Notes under the pieces: model-generated
The model's input: only the letters and a program-made list of their open reading frames with translations
Database searches by the model: none
What the model was told of the DNA's origin: nothing
Part shown: piece by piece, positions 9,017 to 19,214 of the stretch
Layout of the letters: each line of letters begins with the position of its first letter
Position numbering within the stretch: position 1 is the stretch's first letter
Assembly: GCA_937872895.1 (NCBI GenBank)
Contig: CALMUP010000031.1
Span: 1 to 49,055 of the forward strand
Length of the DNA stretch: 49,055 nucleotides
Direction: 5' to 3'
Source of the DNA: an uncultured Verrucomicrobiota bacterium
GTDB lineage: Bacteria > Verrucomicrobiota > Kiritimatiellia > CAIVKH01
Program-made: the position numbers and the translations under genes

Positions 9017-9343
9017 TTAATCGACCTGTCCGCTCACCCACTCCAGGAACGGTGCGTAGCCGCGGGTCAGCGGCCAGGCGACGATGCAGGGGCATTCGTA
9101 GCCGTGCTTTTCCCGAACGGCGGCCTCGAGGTCGGCGTAGCGTTCCCGGGTGGTCTTGGCGATCAGGGCGACTTCCGACGCGTGTTCGACGCGACCCTTC
9201 CATTCGTAGACCGATTGGATCGGGCCGAGGATGTTGACGCAGGCGGCGACTTTGCGCGCGACGAGGTGATCGGCCAGCGCGGCCGCTTGCTCGGCGTCGG
9301 CGGCGGTGAGGTACACCATCAGGATCTGGGTGGGTTCGCTCAT
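9017..9343 (-). CDS. cutA: CutA1 divalent-cation tolerance protein
   Basis: CutA1 is a small trimeric cytoplasmic protein linked to divalent metal tolerance, though its biochemical role is unsettled. The product is 108 aa from ATG at 9343, a normal family length. A longer frame reaching 9415 has no homology-like content and would overlap the amylase gene. Family features are the ferredoxin-like pattern with VARKVAACVNILGPIQSVYE (about 29-48), the WKG turn, and a C-terminal segment ending FLEWVSGQ. It lies 16 bases downstream of the alpha-amylase gene and is probably the last gene of the purA operon. Confidence 0.92.
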   Translation of the reverse strand: MSEPTQILMVYLTAADAEQAAALADHLVARKVAACVNILGPIQSVYEWKGRVEHASEVALIAKTTRERYADLEAAVREKHGYECPCIVAWPLTRGYAPFLEWVSGQVD

Positions 9344-9359
9344 GTGCCCATCCCACCGG

Positions 9360-11075
9360 TCAGCCCAGTTTCGACACGACCAGCCATCCGCGGGCCGGGA
9401 CCTCGACCGGGCCACGGGCGAGGCTATGCCCGCTCCACAGGTCGACCCCGCGGAACGGGAGGGTCACGGAGGCCGGGATGGTGCCCGCGTTCAGCACAAC
9501 CCGCACCGTGAGGCCGTCGAGCGTCCGGTCGTAGATCAGCACACGCGGGTTCGCGTGGTTGCGCCACACGAGGTCGCCGCGCCGCAGCACGGCATGGGCC
9601 TGACGCATGGCGATGGCGTCCTGGTAGAAGGCGAACAGTTTCCGGTCGGGGGCGCGCGATTTCGCACGCGTCTTGCCGCCGGGCGTATGGGTCTCCGGCT
9701 CGTACCGGATGTCATCCCACAGCATCGCCTGGCGGTCGCACGGATCGTTTGCGCCCCACAGTCCGACTTCGGTTCCGTAGTAGATCATCGGCGCGCCGGG
9801 ATAGGTCATCTGGAAGATGACGGCCTGGCGCAGGGCGGCCAGCGCGGCGGCGTCCGGCTTGGTGGTGCGGAAGGTGCCGCCGTGTTTCACCCGCGACAGG
9901 TGGAAGTACTGGTCGAAGTTCTCGATGGGCAGCAGTTCCGGATTGTTCAGCACGGAGAGCACGCGGCCGACGTCGTGGGAGTCGAACAGGTTCTGCTGCA
10001 CATACGACACCTCGTCCGGGTAGGCGTTGCGCACCAGGTCGAGCGCCTTGCGGAATTCACGCGCGGGCATCGCTTTCTTCGCGTTGCTGAAGAAGCTGAC
10101 CGAGGGAAAGAGCCACATGTAGTTCATGACCGCGTCGAACTCGTCGCCCTTCAGGTAATCCTGGGCGAGGGTCACGATCTCGGCGGTGAGGTAGGCCTCG
10201 GGGTTGATCGACTTCACGTGGCGACGCCATTTCTTCCAGAACCCGTGCGGCACGCAGAAGGCGACGTCGAGACGCCAGCCGTCGATGCCGTCCGACGGGT
10301 CGCCATCCCCGTCGGGATCCATCCAGCGCCGGGTGATATCGAACACGTACGTCCGCACCGCGGGGTGCAGGTCGTTTTCGCTGCGTGCGAGTTCCGGCAG
10401 CGCGGCGTGGCCGAACCAGCCGTCGTAGCTGAACGTCCCGTCGGGATTCCAGCCCTTGAGCTTGTACCAGTTCTTGTAACGCGAGGACTTGCCGTTCTTC
10501 AGCAGGTCGCGGAAGGCGAAGAAATCGCGGCCGGTATGGTTGAACACGCCGTCGAGGATGATGCGCATGCCGCGGCGGTGGACCTCCTTGATCAGCTTGA
10601 GCAGGAACAGGTCGGCCTTGGTCCAGATCCAGGTCGCGGGGTCCTCGGTTTCGCGGGCGGCGGCGAGGCGCTTGAGGTCGCCGGCGCGGTCAGGCCCGAA
10701 ACTCGGATCGACGTGATGGAAGGAGGATCCGTCGTACTTGTGCAGCGACGGCGCATGGAACACCGGGTTCAGGTAGATCGCGGTGATGCCGAGGTCCTGC
10801 AGGTAGTCGAGCTTCTCGAACACACCGACGAGATCGCCGCCGTAGCGCCGCAGGTACACGGAGGAGAAGAAATCGCCGCGCTTCCTTTCCCACGGCTGCT
10901 GGCCATACCAGTCACTCCCCCACGGCATGATCTTCCAGCCGGGGATGGCGCGGTCGGAGAAATCCGCGACGGTCGGATTGCTGCGCGGGGCGCCGTTGCG
11001 GAAACGCTCCGGAAAGATCTGGTACCAGATCGCATCCTTGGCCCAGTCGGGAACAAACTCGGATTTCTTTTTCAT
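9360..11075 (-). CDS. Alpha-amylase family glycosidase (GH13, cyclomaltodextrinase/neopullulanase-like)
   Basis: This GH13 enzyme has 571 aa from ATG at 11075 (MKKKSEF). The 54 residues of the longer frame lack any domain pattern. It hydrolyses or transglycosylates alpha-1,4 and possibly alpha-1,6 glucans. Motifs are ILDGVFNH (173-180), GWRLDVAF with nucleophile D270, LTAEI with acid/base E299, and FDSHD with D368. The acidic DPDGDGDPSDG segment (253-263) before motif II is shared with cyclomaltodextrinase-type enzymes and probably binds calcium. No signal peptide is visible, so it should be cytoplasmic. A beta-sandwich C-terminal domain follows the barrel. It lies 67 bases after rseP on the same strand. 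The exact substrate cannot be fixed. Confidence 0.9.
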   Translation of the reverse strand: MKKKSEFVPDWAKDAIWYQIFPERFRNGAPRSNPTVADFSDRAIPGWKIMPWGSDWYGQQPWERKRGDFFSSVYLRRYGGDLVGVFEKLDYLQDLGITAIYLNPVFHAPSLHKYDGSSFHHVDPSFGPDRAGDLKRLAAARETEDPATWIWTKADLFLLKLIKEVHRRGMRIILDGVFNHTGRDFFAFRDLLKNGKSSRYKNWYKLKGWNPDGTFSYDGWFGHAALPELARSENDLHPAVRTYVFDITRRWMDPDGDGDPSDGIDGWRLDVAFCVPHGFWKKWRRHVKSINPEAYLTAEIVTLAQDYLKGDEFDAVMNYMWLFPSVSFFSNAKKAMPAREFRKALDLVRNAYPDEVSYVQQNLFDSHDVGRVLSVLNNPELLPIENFDQYFHLSRVKHGGTFRTTKPDAAALAALRQAVIFQMTYPGAPMIYYGTEVGLWGANDPCDRQAMLWDDIRYEPETHTPGGKTRAKSRAPDRKLFAFYQDAIAMRQAHAVLRRGDLVWRNHANPRVLIYDRTLDGLTVRVVLNAGTIPASVTLPFRGVDLWSGHSLARGPVEVPARGWLVVSKLG

Positions 11076-11142
11076 CGGGTGTCCAGTGGTTGGAAGGAAT
11101 GGGTGGGTCGTTGTCCAGGGTCTGGAACGTGCCGCGTCACCA

Positions 11143-12519
11143 TCACGGTGCGGCCGGAGCCGGGGCTTCGGCGGCCGGTGGTGCGGCCGGTTGTTCGGCG
11201 GCGGCCGGATCCTTCCGGGACTGTCGTGCGGAAACAATGCGTGCGACGTCGCGGTAGGTCAGCAACAGGAACAGGCCGAGCAGCAGAAGGGCCGAGACTT
11301 TCCAGAGAAAGGCGACTACGCGGGCGGGAACCGGGCGGCGGAAGACCAGTTCATACAGCGAGAACATGATGTGGCCGCCGTCGAGCACGGGCAGCGGCAG
11401 CAGGTTCATCACCGCGAGGTTCACGTTGAGCAGGCAGGCGAACCAGAGGGCCTTCATCAGGCCCATGGAGGCGAAGTCGAGGAAGATGTCGATGATCGCC
11501 ACCGGTCCGCCGATCGCCTCGGCGGCAGCGCGGGATTCGGACGGGGTAACCAGGGCCTTGAGGATGCGGAAGATCAGCGTGGCGTGGGATTTGATCTGGT
11601 CCATCGGCTTCTTCACTTCGTCGATCTGGAACTTGATCCCGATCATCGCGCGCTGGTGTTCCTGGTTGAACCGGGGCGTGACGGAGAGCACCAGGTTGGT
11701 GCCGCCGCGGTCGATCTCGAGGGCGACCGGACGTCCGCCCGCCGCGTTGATCAGGTCCACCATCTGCTCGCGGCTGAACAATTCCTGGCCGTCGAGGCGG
11801 AGGATGCGGTCGCGGGGCAGCACGCCGGCGGCCTTGGCCGGGGAATCGGCCACGAAGCCAAGCACGACCACGTAGTTCTTGGGGTACATGCCGGGAATGA
11901 TGCGGCCGCCGACGATCTTGGTGGTCGGCAGGCTCACTTGTCCGGTCGAGCCGTCGGGCCGGCGCAGATCGAGGGTGACCTGGTCGCGCAACGCGGTGAC
12001 CACGATGTACTGCTCCCAGGTCGAGACCGATTCACCGTTCACCGCGGTGATGATATCGCCGGAACGGATGCCCGCGGTATAGGCGGGGGAGTTCGTTTCC
12101 ACATAGCCGACGGCGCTGGTTTCGTATTCGGGGGCGATCGCCTTGCTCTCCCAGAAGATCACATAGGCGAGGAACACCGCGAAGATCATGTTGAAGGTCA
12201 CGCCGGCCAGGGCGACCAGGATCTTCGGGATCGGCTTCACCGGCGGGAGGTTGCGGCCTTCCTGTTCGGCGGTCTTGCCGGACTCCTCGCTCGGACCCAT
12301 CTGCGGCAGGGCGACATATCCGCCGATCGGGAAGGCGCAGAGCTTGTACTCGACTCCGTTGACGGTGCGCTTCCAGATCGCCGGGCCCATACCGATGGCA
12401 AAGGCGTCCACGGTCATGCCGCACCAGCGGGCAACGAGGAAATGCCCCAATTCGTGGATGAAGATGGTGAAGCCAAACAGCAGCGTCACCAGGACAATCG
12501 ACAGTATCATTTCAATCAT
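11143..12519 (-). CDS. rseP: RseP-type site-2 zinc metalloprotease
   Basis: This intramembrane protease cleaves membrane-bound anti-sigma factors or leftover signal peptides. The product is 458 aa from ATG at 12519, with AAGG about 8 bases upstream. The active site HELGH is at residues 22-26 in the first membrane helix. Two PDZ-like regions follow, one around VETNSPAYTAGIRSGDIITA and one around VADSPAKAAGVLPRDRIL. The second catalytic motif, LLPLPVLDGGH, is in a C-terminal helix. An Ala/Pro-rich tail ends the protein. It follows cdsA by 37 bases, and the dxr gene often found between cdsA and rseP is absent. Confidence 0.93.
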   Translation of the reverse strand: MIEMILSIVLVTLLFGFTIFIHELGHFLVARWCGMTVDAFAIGMGPAIWKRTVNGVEYKLCAFPIGGYVALPQMGPSEESGKTAEQEGRNLPPVKPIPKILVALAGVTFNMIFAVFLAYVIFWESKAIAPEYETSAVGYVETNSPAYTAGIRSGDIITAVNGESVSTWEQYIVVTALRDQVTLDLRRPDGSTGQVSLPTTKIVGGRIIPGMYPKNYVVVLGFVADSPAKAAGVLPRDRILRLDGQELFSREQMVDLINAAGGRPVALEIDRGGTNLVLSVTPRFNQEHQRAMIGIKFQIDEVKKPMDQIKSHATLIFRILKALVTPSESRAAAEAIGGPVAIIDIFLDFASMGLMKALWFACLLNVNLAVMNLLPLPVLDGGHIMFSLYELVFRRPVPARVVAFLWKVSALLLLGLFLLLTYRDVARIVSARQSRKDPAAAEQPAAPPAAEAPAPAAP

Positions 12520-12556
12520 GACGGGACCTTCCGGAAAATACGGGGTAACTGTACGC

Positions 12557-13414
12557 TCACCGCGCGGCGGTTTCCACAAACAGCCGCAGGTAGATGTACA
12601 GGATGGGTGCGGTGAACATCAGGCTGTCCACTACGTCGAGGAAACCGCCCATGCCCTTGATGATCGTGCCGGAGTCCTTCACGCCGGAGGCGCGCTTGAC
12701 CATCGACTCGATCAGGTCACCGGCCACGCCGGCGGCGGAGAGCAGCACGCCGAGGATCAGCGCGTCATGCCACTGGAAGCGCAGGTCGGGCATGTGGGGA
12801 TGGATGAAGTACCAGCCGAGCAGGCTGAACACGACGCCGGTGACCAGTCCGCCGATCACGCCGGACCAGGTCTTGGCCGGGGAGATGCGCGGGAAGAACT
12901 TGGGTCCGCCGAGGCGGCACCCGGTAAAGAACGCCCCGACATCGGTCAGTTTCACCACCAGCACCAGGTAGAGGATCAGCAGCCGTCCTTCGACCAGACC
13001 GAACACCAGCAGCAGCTTGTTGAGGAAGTTGAACAGCCAGGCGACGTAGATCATACCGAGCAGGGTTGCGGCCATGCTGGCCAGGGCCTGGTCGATGGCG
13101 GGCTGGAACATCTGTCGGATGAACACGAAGGCGGCGATACCGAACAACACCATCGCCTCGACATCCGGATCCAGGCCGCCGAGGGCCGGGTCGTGGAACC
13201 ACCAGGTCGAGACGATCAGCGTGACGCCACCAAGAATCCCGGTCCAGCGGAAGTGCGGTATCCCGCCAGCCTTCAGCAGCGCGGAGAATTCCCACAAGCC
13301 GAGCGCACAGAACAGGGCCAGCACGGCGACCGCGCCCTCCGAGGGAAGAAACCGCAGCGCAGCGAGCAGTGCGCCGGCCATGAGGAATCCGCTGATGATC
13401 CGGTACTTCAGCAT
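12557..13414 (-). CDS. cdsA: Phosphatidate cytidylyltransferase
   Basis: CdsA makes CDP-diacylglycerol from CTP and phosphatidic acid, the branch point of phospholipid synthesis in the inner membrane. The 285-aa protein has many hydrophobic helices. The family elements are SPAKTWSG (178-185) and the C-terminal signature with GDLIES (232-237), KR (240-241), KDSG (246-249) and FLDVVDSL (258-265). The ATG at 13414 lies 1 base after the uppS stop, with GGAGG about 11 bases upstream inside uppS, so translation is coupled. Confidence 0.94.
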   Translation of the reverse strand: MLKYRIISGFLMAGALLAALRFLPSEGAVAVLALFCALGLWEFSALLKAGGIPHFRWTGILGGVTLIVSTWWFHDPALGGLDPDVEAMVLFGIAAFVFIRQMFQPAIDQALASMAATLLGMIYVAWLFNFLNKLLLVFGLVEGRLLILYLVLVVKLTDVGAFFTGCRLGGPKFFPRISPAKTWSGVIGGLVTGVVFSLLGWYFIHPHMPDLRFQWHDALILGVLLSAAGVAGDLIESMVKRASGVKDSGTIIKGMGGFLDVVDSLMFTAPILYIYLRLFVETAAR

Positions 13415-13415
13415 A

Positions 13416-14132
13416 TCAGGTCACGCCTCCGAACCGGCGGTGCCGTCGCTGGTATTCGGCCAGCGCCTCGTCGAGCTCCGGTGCCCGAAAGTCCGGCCAC
13501 AAGACCGGGGTCACGTACAGCTCCGCATACGACAACTGCCACAGCAGGAAATTGCTGATCCGCATCTCACCGCTCGTGCGGATCATGAAATCGGGATCCG
13601 GGATGTCCGGGGCATACAGGTGCTGGGCGATGGTTTTTTCGGTGATCGACGACGGGTTCAGCGTGCCGTCCTTGACCTTGCGCGCAATGGCTTTCACCGC
13701 ATCGGTCAGCTCGGTCCGCCCGCCGTAGCTAAGCGCCAGGGTAAGCGTGCCTTTGGTGTAATGGGCGGTCTCGCCGATGACCCGGCTGAGCTCCTTCTGC
13801 ACCGCGGACGGGAGATCCTGCGCATGGCCGATCACCCGGAGCTTGACCTCGTGCGCGTGCAGCTCGTCGGACTGGTCGCGCAGGAATTTGCGCAGCAACG
13901 CCATCAACCCGGTCACCTCGGGTTTCGGCCGCACCCAGTTCTCCGAACTGAACGCGTACAGGGTGAGGTATTCGATGCCCTTGCCGCGGCAGGCGCGCAG
14001 GATTGCCCGCACCGACTCCGCGCCGACCTGGTGGCCCTTGATCCGCGGGAGGCCGCGGTTCTTGGCCCAGCGTCCGTTGCCATCCATGATAATGGCGACA
14101 TGCCGCGGGAGGTTGGCGGGGGTTTTGCTCAT
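13416..14132 (-). CDS. uppS: Undecaprenyl diphosphate synthase (cis-prenyltransferase)
   Basis: UppS condenses isopentenyl diphosphate onto farnesyl diphosphate to make the C55 lipid carrier for peptidoglycan and surface sugars. The product is 238 aa from ATG at 14132 (MSKTPANL). Upstream codons in the longer frame belong to the purA 3' region. Catalytic Asp17 sits in IIMDGNGRWA (14-23). The conserved SSENW and RTSGEMRISNFLLWQLSYAE blocks are intact. It lies 2 bases after purA and 1 base before cdsA. It is relevant to the many glycosyltransferases in this window, several of which may use undecaprenyl-linked sugars. Confidence 0.95.
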   Translation of the reverse strand: MSKTPANLPRHVAIIMDGNGRWAKNRGLPRIKGHQVGAESVRAILRACRGKGIEYLTLYAFSSENWVRPKPEVTGLMALLRKFLRDQSDELHAHEVKLRVIGHAQDLPSAVQKELSRVIGETAHYTKGTLTLALSYGGRTELTDAVKAIARKVKDGTLNPSSITEKTIAQHLYAPDIPDPDFMIRTSGEMRISNFLLWQLSYAELYVTPVLWPDFRAPELDEALAEYQRRHRRFGGVT

Positions 14133-14134
14133 AA

Positions 14135-15578
<1,444 letters not shown>

Positions 15579-16601
15579 ATGAGCAGGAACGGCCAACGCG
15601 GAAAATGGATCGGCATCACGGTCAGCCTGGCCGTCAGCGGGGCGATCCTCGCCTACCTGTTCGCCAAGCTGGACTGGCGGGAGGTCGGGGCGCAACTGGC
15701 CAAGGTAAACCCGTGGTACATCCTGCTGCTCACGGCGGCGTTCCCGGTGATGATCTGGATGCGGGCCAAGCGCTGGCAACTGATCCTGCCGGGCGGCGAC
15801 CGGCTGTCGGTGCCGCGGCTGATGGATGCGACGATCATCGGATTTTTCGCGAGTTTCGTGCTCCCGCTGCGCGCCGGGGAGATCATCCGCCCGTGGGCGC
15901 TCAGCCGCTGGCAACCGGTCCCGTTCAGCTCGGCCCTGGCCAGCATCCTGATCGAACGGCTGTCCGACTCGGCCTGCCTGCTCGCACTGATGCTGGTCTG
16001 CCTGACCCAGCTCGACCGGGTGCCGGTGGAATTGCTCATTGGCGCGAAGGTGCTCGGCCTGCTGACCGGTGTGCTGATCGCGGTGGTGGTCGTCTCCTAC
16101 CTCGCACCGCGGCGCACCGAACGGTTGTTCCACCTGCTCTGCGGCTGGACCCTCGGCCGGGTGATGCCGCGCGCCTCGGCCAAGGCCAACCGGATGATCA
16201 CCGATTACTTTGCCGGCCTGCGGGTCATCGCCTCGTTCGGACAACTGACCAAGGTCATGCTCTGGTCGCTGGCCATGTGGTTGCTGATGGCCGCCTGGTA
16301 CCAGGCGCTGCTGTGGGCGTTCGGCGAATTTCCGACCTTCTGGGTCGGCATGATGCTGAACGTGATGATCGCGATGGCGGTGGCCGCGCCCAGCGCCCCC
16401 GGATTCCTCGGCACGTTCCAGGTGGGTTGCATCCTCGCGTTGAGCTCGGTGTACGGCTACAGCAAGGAGTTCGCGATGGCCTATTCGGTGGTCGGCCACC
16501 TGCTCCAACTGCTGTTCAACGTCGGGGCCGGGCTGCTGGTGCTGCACCTGCGCGGCCTGACGTTCCGCCAGTTGCGCGGTGGGCAAGCGCCCGCCACGTG
16601 A
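15579..16601 (+). CDS. YbhN / UPF0104 (lysylphosphatidylglycerol synthase TM-region) family membrane protein
   Basis: This is a 340-aa polytopic membrane protein from ATG at 15579. The longer frame from 15486 adds 31 residues without membrane character. It shows the family landmarks LPLRAGEIIRPWALS (about 90-105), ILIERLSDSACLLAL (about 118-133) and PSAPGFLGTFQVG (about 272-284), with about seven or eight helices. Relatives include the flippase half of MprF and the AglD glycosyl carriers, so moving or modifying a lipid-linked sugar is plausible near this sugar cluster. The substrate is unknown. Its end meets the aminotransferase gene tail to tail with 4 bases between stops. Confidence 0.85.
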   Translation: MSRNGQRGKWIGITVSLAVSGAILAYLFAKLDWREVGAQLAKVNPWYILLLTAAFPVMIWMRAKRWQLILPGGDRLSVPRLMDATIIGFFASFVLPLRAGEIIRPWALSRWQPVPFSSALASILIERLSDSACLLALMLVCLTQLDRVPVELLIGAKVLGLLTGVLIAVVVVSYLAPRRTERLFHLLCGWTLGRVMPRASAKANRMITDYFAGLRVIASFGQLTKVMLWSLAMWLLMAAWYQALLWAFGEFPTFWVGMMLNVMIAMAVAAPSAPGFLGTFQVGCILALSSVYGYSKEFAMAYSVVGHLLQLLFNVGAGLLVLHLRGLTFRQLRGGQAPAT

Positions 16602-16605
16602 TACG

Positions 16606-17796
16606 TCAACCGCGCAAGGCGGTCGCGATGGCCGTCACCACGGCGCGGATCGCATCATCGCCCACTTCCGGATAAATCGGCACGGCGAGTGTCGTCGCCG
16701 CCGCGCATTCGCTGGCCGGGAAGTCCCCCGCGCGGTGGCCGAGATACGCGAAACACTCCTGTACGTGCAATGGAACCGGGTAGTAGATCTCGTGGCCGAT
16801 CTTCGCCTGCGCGAGGTGGGCGATGACCTGCTCGCGCCGCGGCAGCCGGATGACAAACTGGTTGTAGATGTGACGGCGATCCGGCAGGGCGGCGGGCAGG
16901 ACCACCTGGCCGCTCGCCTGGACCCCGCAACCCGCCCCACCCCGCTCGCGGCAGGCCCCGGTGCCACACGCCGGCAGGCCCGGGGCGGCCAGCCCGTCGG
17001 CCGCGAAGGCCTCGCGGTAGAGCGCGGCGTTGCGTTGGCGCTGGTCGGACCAGGCATCGAGGTGCTTGAGCTTGATCCGCAACACCGCGGCCTGCAGCGC
17101 ATCGAGCCGGAAATTGCCGCCGATGAGCCGGTAGTAATACTTGGGCTGCATGCCGTGGTTGCGCAGCAGCTTGAGCTTTTCGTACAACGCGGGATCGTTG
17201 GTGGTGACCATGCCGCCATCGCCGAAACCGCCCAGGTTCTTCGACGGGAAAAAGCTGAAACACCCCATGTGTCCGATCGAGCCGGCGCGTCGGCCCTTGT
17301 ATTCCGAACCGATGGCCTGGGCGGCATCCTCGATCACCACCAGTTTGTTCCGCGTGGCGACGTCCATGATCGCATCCATATCGGCCATCTGCCCGTACAG
17401 GTGCACCGGCATGATTGCCCGGGTGCGTGGGGTGACGACACGTTCAATGGCCGCGGCGTCGATGTTGAAGGTGACCGGATCGATGTCCACGAACACCGGT
17501 TTGGCTCCGAGGCGGGCGATGCTGCCTGCGGTGGCGAAGAAGGTGAACGGACTGGTGATCACCTCGTCGCCGGGCTGGAGGTCGATCGCCATCAAGGCCA
17601 TCAGCAGGGCGTCCGTGCCCGAGGACACCCCGACCCCGTAGGCGCAGTGCGAGTAGGCTGCGACTTCCTTCTCCAGACCTTCGACTTCAGGTCCGAGGAT
17701 GAAGGCTTGCGATTCCATCACCCGGTCCACCACCGCCTTGATTTCGTCCTTCAGGGCCTGGTACTGGGGTTTCAAATCCAACAGGGGAATGCTCAT
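16606..17796 (-). CDS. DegT/DnrJ/EryC1 family PLP-dependent sugar aminotransferase
   Basis: The enzyme transfers an amino group from glutamate to a nucleotide-linked keto-sugar. The product is 396 aa from ATG at 17796 (MSIPLLDLKPQY). Family features are SSGTDALLMAL (58-68), VHLYGQ (131-136), VIEDAAQAIG (154-163) and the PLP lysine K186 in FFPSKNLGGFGDGG. An unusual Gly/Cys-rich stretch at about 275-300, with Cys277, Cys282 and Cys290, interrupts the loop before the conserved IYNQFVIRL. The ATG overlaps the stop of the upstream GT-C gene as ATGA. It probably makes an amino sugar for the neighbouring transferases; the exact sugar is unknown. Confidence 0.9.
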   Translation of the reverse strand: MSIPLLDLKPQYQALKDEIKAVVDRVMESQAFILGPEVEGLEKEVAAYSHCAYGVGVSSGTDALLMALMAIDLQPGDEVITSPFTFFATAGSIARLGAKPVFVDIDPVTFNIDAAAIERVVTPRTRAIMPVHLYGQMADMDAIMDVATRNKLVVIEDAAQAIGSEYKGRRAGSIGHMGCFSFFPSKNLGGFGDGGMVTTNDPALYEKLKLLRNHGMQPKYYYRLIGGNFRLDALQAAVLRIKLKHLDAWSDQRQRNAALYREAFAADGLAAPGLPACGTGACRERGGAGCGVQASGQVVLPAALPDRRHIYNQFVIRLPRREQVIAHLAQAKIGHEIYYPVPLHVQECFAYLGHRAGDFPASECAAATTLAVPIYPEVGDDAIRAVVTAIATALRG

Positions 17797-19214
17797 GCGC
17801 GGTCCTTTCCGGTTCGGAGGTATATACCAAGCGCCCACCCGGCGATCAATGGCACAAAGGGAAGATGATGGCGGTCGCCGCCCTCGAACACGAGGTACAC
17901 CACCGCATTGGACAGCACCAGCACCCCGAGCAGCCACTCGGCAGGCGTGGGCACCACCCGCTGGCGCAGCACGCGCACCGCAGCCATAGCCCACCAGGTT
18001 GCGACCATGGCCCAGCCGGTCACGAAGGCGGCGCTGAAGGCCGGCTTGATCCAGCCCGGCACGGCGCCGCGCCGGTTGATCAGGTCGGTGAAGGTCGCTT
18101 CGCTGCCCCAGGTATGCAACGCCTTGAGCGCGGCAAGGCCGGCGAACCGCACCGGGTCCTCGGCGATGAAACGGCGCGCCTCCGCCGAACACCACCGGCT
18201 GTGGGCCAGCATTTCCGCCGGCGTGGTGATGTTCGCCTGGTCCGGCAACGCGCTGTAAAGCCCGTTCGAGTCAGGATGGTTCGCGCTGTACAACACCAGT
18301 CCGCCCGAGGTGCACACCGGCACGAACGCATCAAAGACCAGGGCGTTACGCAGCACCCAAGGGGCCAGCACGACCGCCATGCCGAACGAAAAGACCACCA
18401 CCCCGGTGACCGCTCGGCGCACCGCCAACGTCCCCGCCAGCACCAGGCAGAGCACCCAGGTGGCAGCCTGCAACGGCGAGATCAACTGCACGGCCTTGGT
18501 CAAGGCCGACAGACCGGCCATCGCACCTCCAAACAGGGCCCAGGTTAGGGCGGCACGCGGCGAGACGGATTCATACCAGCGCAGCAGACCCCAGACCATC
18601 GCCAGCAAGGTCAGCGTGTAGAGATAATGGTAATAGGGCGTGGTCAGCACATACCCGAGAAAGGTCGGATACCAGGCGACGACCAGTGCGGTGGCGCGGC
18701 CGGCAACGGGTCCGGCGGATTCTCGGGCGAGCCGGCCGGACAGCCAGGTAATGCCGAGACTGAGCGGGATCTGCGAGATCTGCGCGACCAGCGCCGTCGC
18801 CCCGAACACCGCGAACCAGCTCGCATACCACCACGCCTGGGCCGGGGGGTAATACGTGAGCGGATCCATCACTCCGGTCGCGGCCAGCGTCGCCCCGTGG
18901 CGGAAGACGAAGAGTCCGTCGAACCACGGCTCTGGACGGAACCACCACAGCAACGCGAATTGAATCGCCCCCGGAACGATATACAAGGCGAACCACCAGC
19001 CGACGTCGCCGACGCGGCCAAGCCACGCGGCAAGCCGCTCGCGCTGCGCAATCAACATCACTGCGGCCGCCACGCCCAGACCGACCGGAACATACCCGAG
19101 CCACACCTGTTTGTAGGCGGGAAACACTGCGATGAGCCCGAGCACCAGCAGCGGGAACAGGCGCACCGCCCAGGTCGCTACCGCCACGAACAGGAAGGAT
19201 ATCCGGTCAGCCAC
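17793..19214 (-). CDS. GT-C type membrane glycosyltransferase (ArnT/PMT-like)
   Basis: This 473-aa protein has about eleven hydrophobic helices and the layout of GT-C enzymes, which use a polyprenyl-phosphate sugar on the outer face of the inner membrane. The extracytoplasmic loop with FDGLFVFRHGA (about 99-109) and YYPPAQAWWYASW (about 121-133) holds the acidic residue expected for GT39/GT83-like proteins. The C-terminal region ends with a helix after DRHHLPFVPL. It overlaps the preceding GT4 gene by 8 bases and the following DegT gene by 4 bases, a tightly coupled three-gene operon. The donor and acceptor cannot be read from the sequence. Confidence 0.8.
   Translation of the reverse strand: MADRISFLFVAVATWAVRLFPLLVLGLIAVFPAYKQVWLGYVPVGLGVAAAVMLIAQRERLAAWLGRVGDVGWWFALYIVPGAIQFALLWWFRPEPWFDGLFVFRHGATLAATGVMDPLTYYPPAQAWWYASWFAVFGATALVAQISQIPLSLGITWLSGRLARESAGPVAGRATALVVAWYPTFLGYVLTTPYYHYLYTLTLLAMVWGLLRWYESVSPRAALTWALFGGAMAGLSALTKAVQLISPLQAATWVLCLVLAGTLAVRRAVTGVVVFSFGMAVVLAPWVLRNALVFDAFVPVCTSGGLVLYSANHPDSNGLYSALPDQANITTPAEMLAHSRWCSAEARRFIAEDPVRFAGLAALKALHTWGSEATFTDLINRRGAVPGWIKPAFSAAFVTGWAMVATWWAMAAVRVLRQRVVPTPAEWLLGVLVLSNAVVYLVFEGGDRHHLPFVPLIAGWALGIYLRTGKDRA

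Noticed and set aside
8016-9237. Series of ~73-codon frames with near-identical proteins on both strands in the repeat array
   Set aside because: They recur every 124 bp because the DNA is periodic. They read through hairpin stems and have no ribosome binding sites, so they are products of the repeats and not a protein family.
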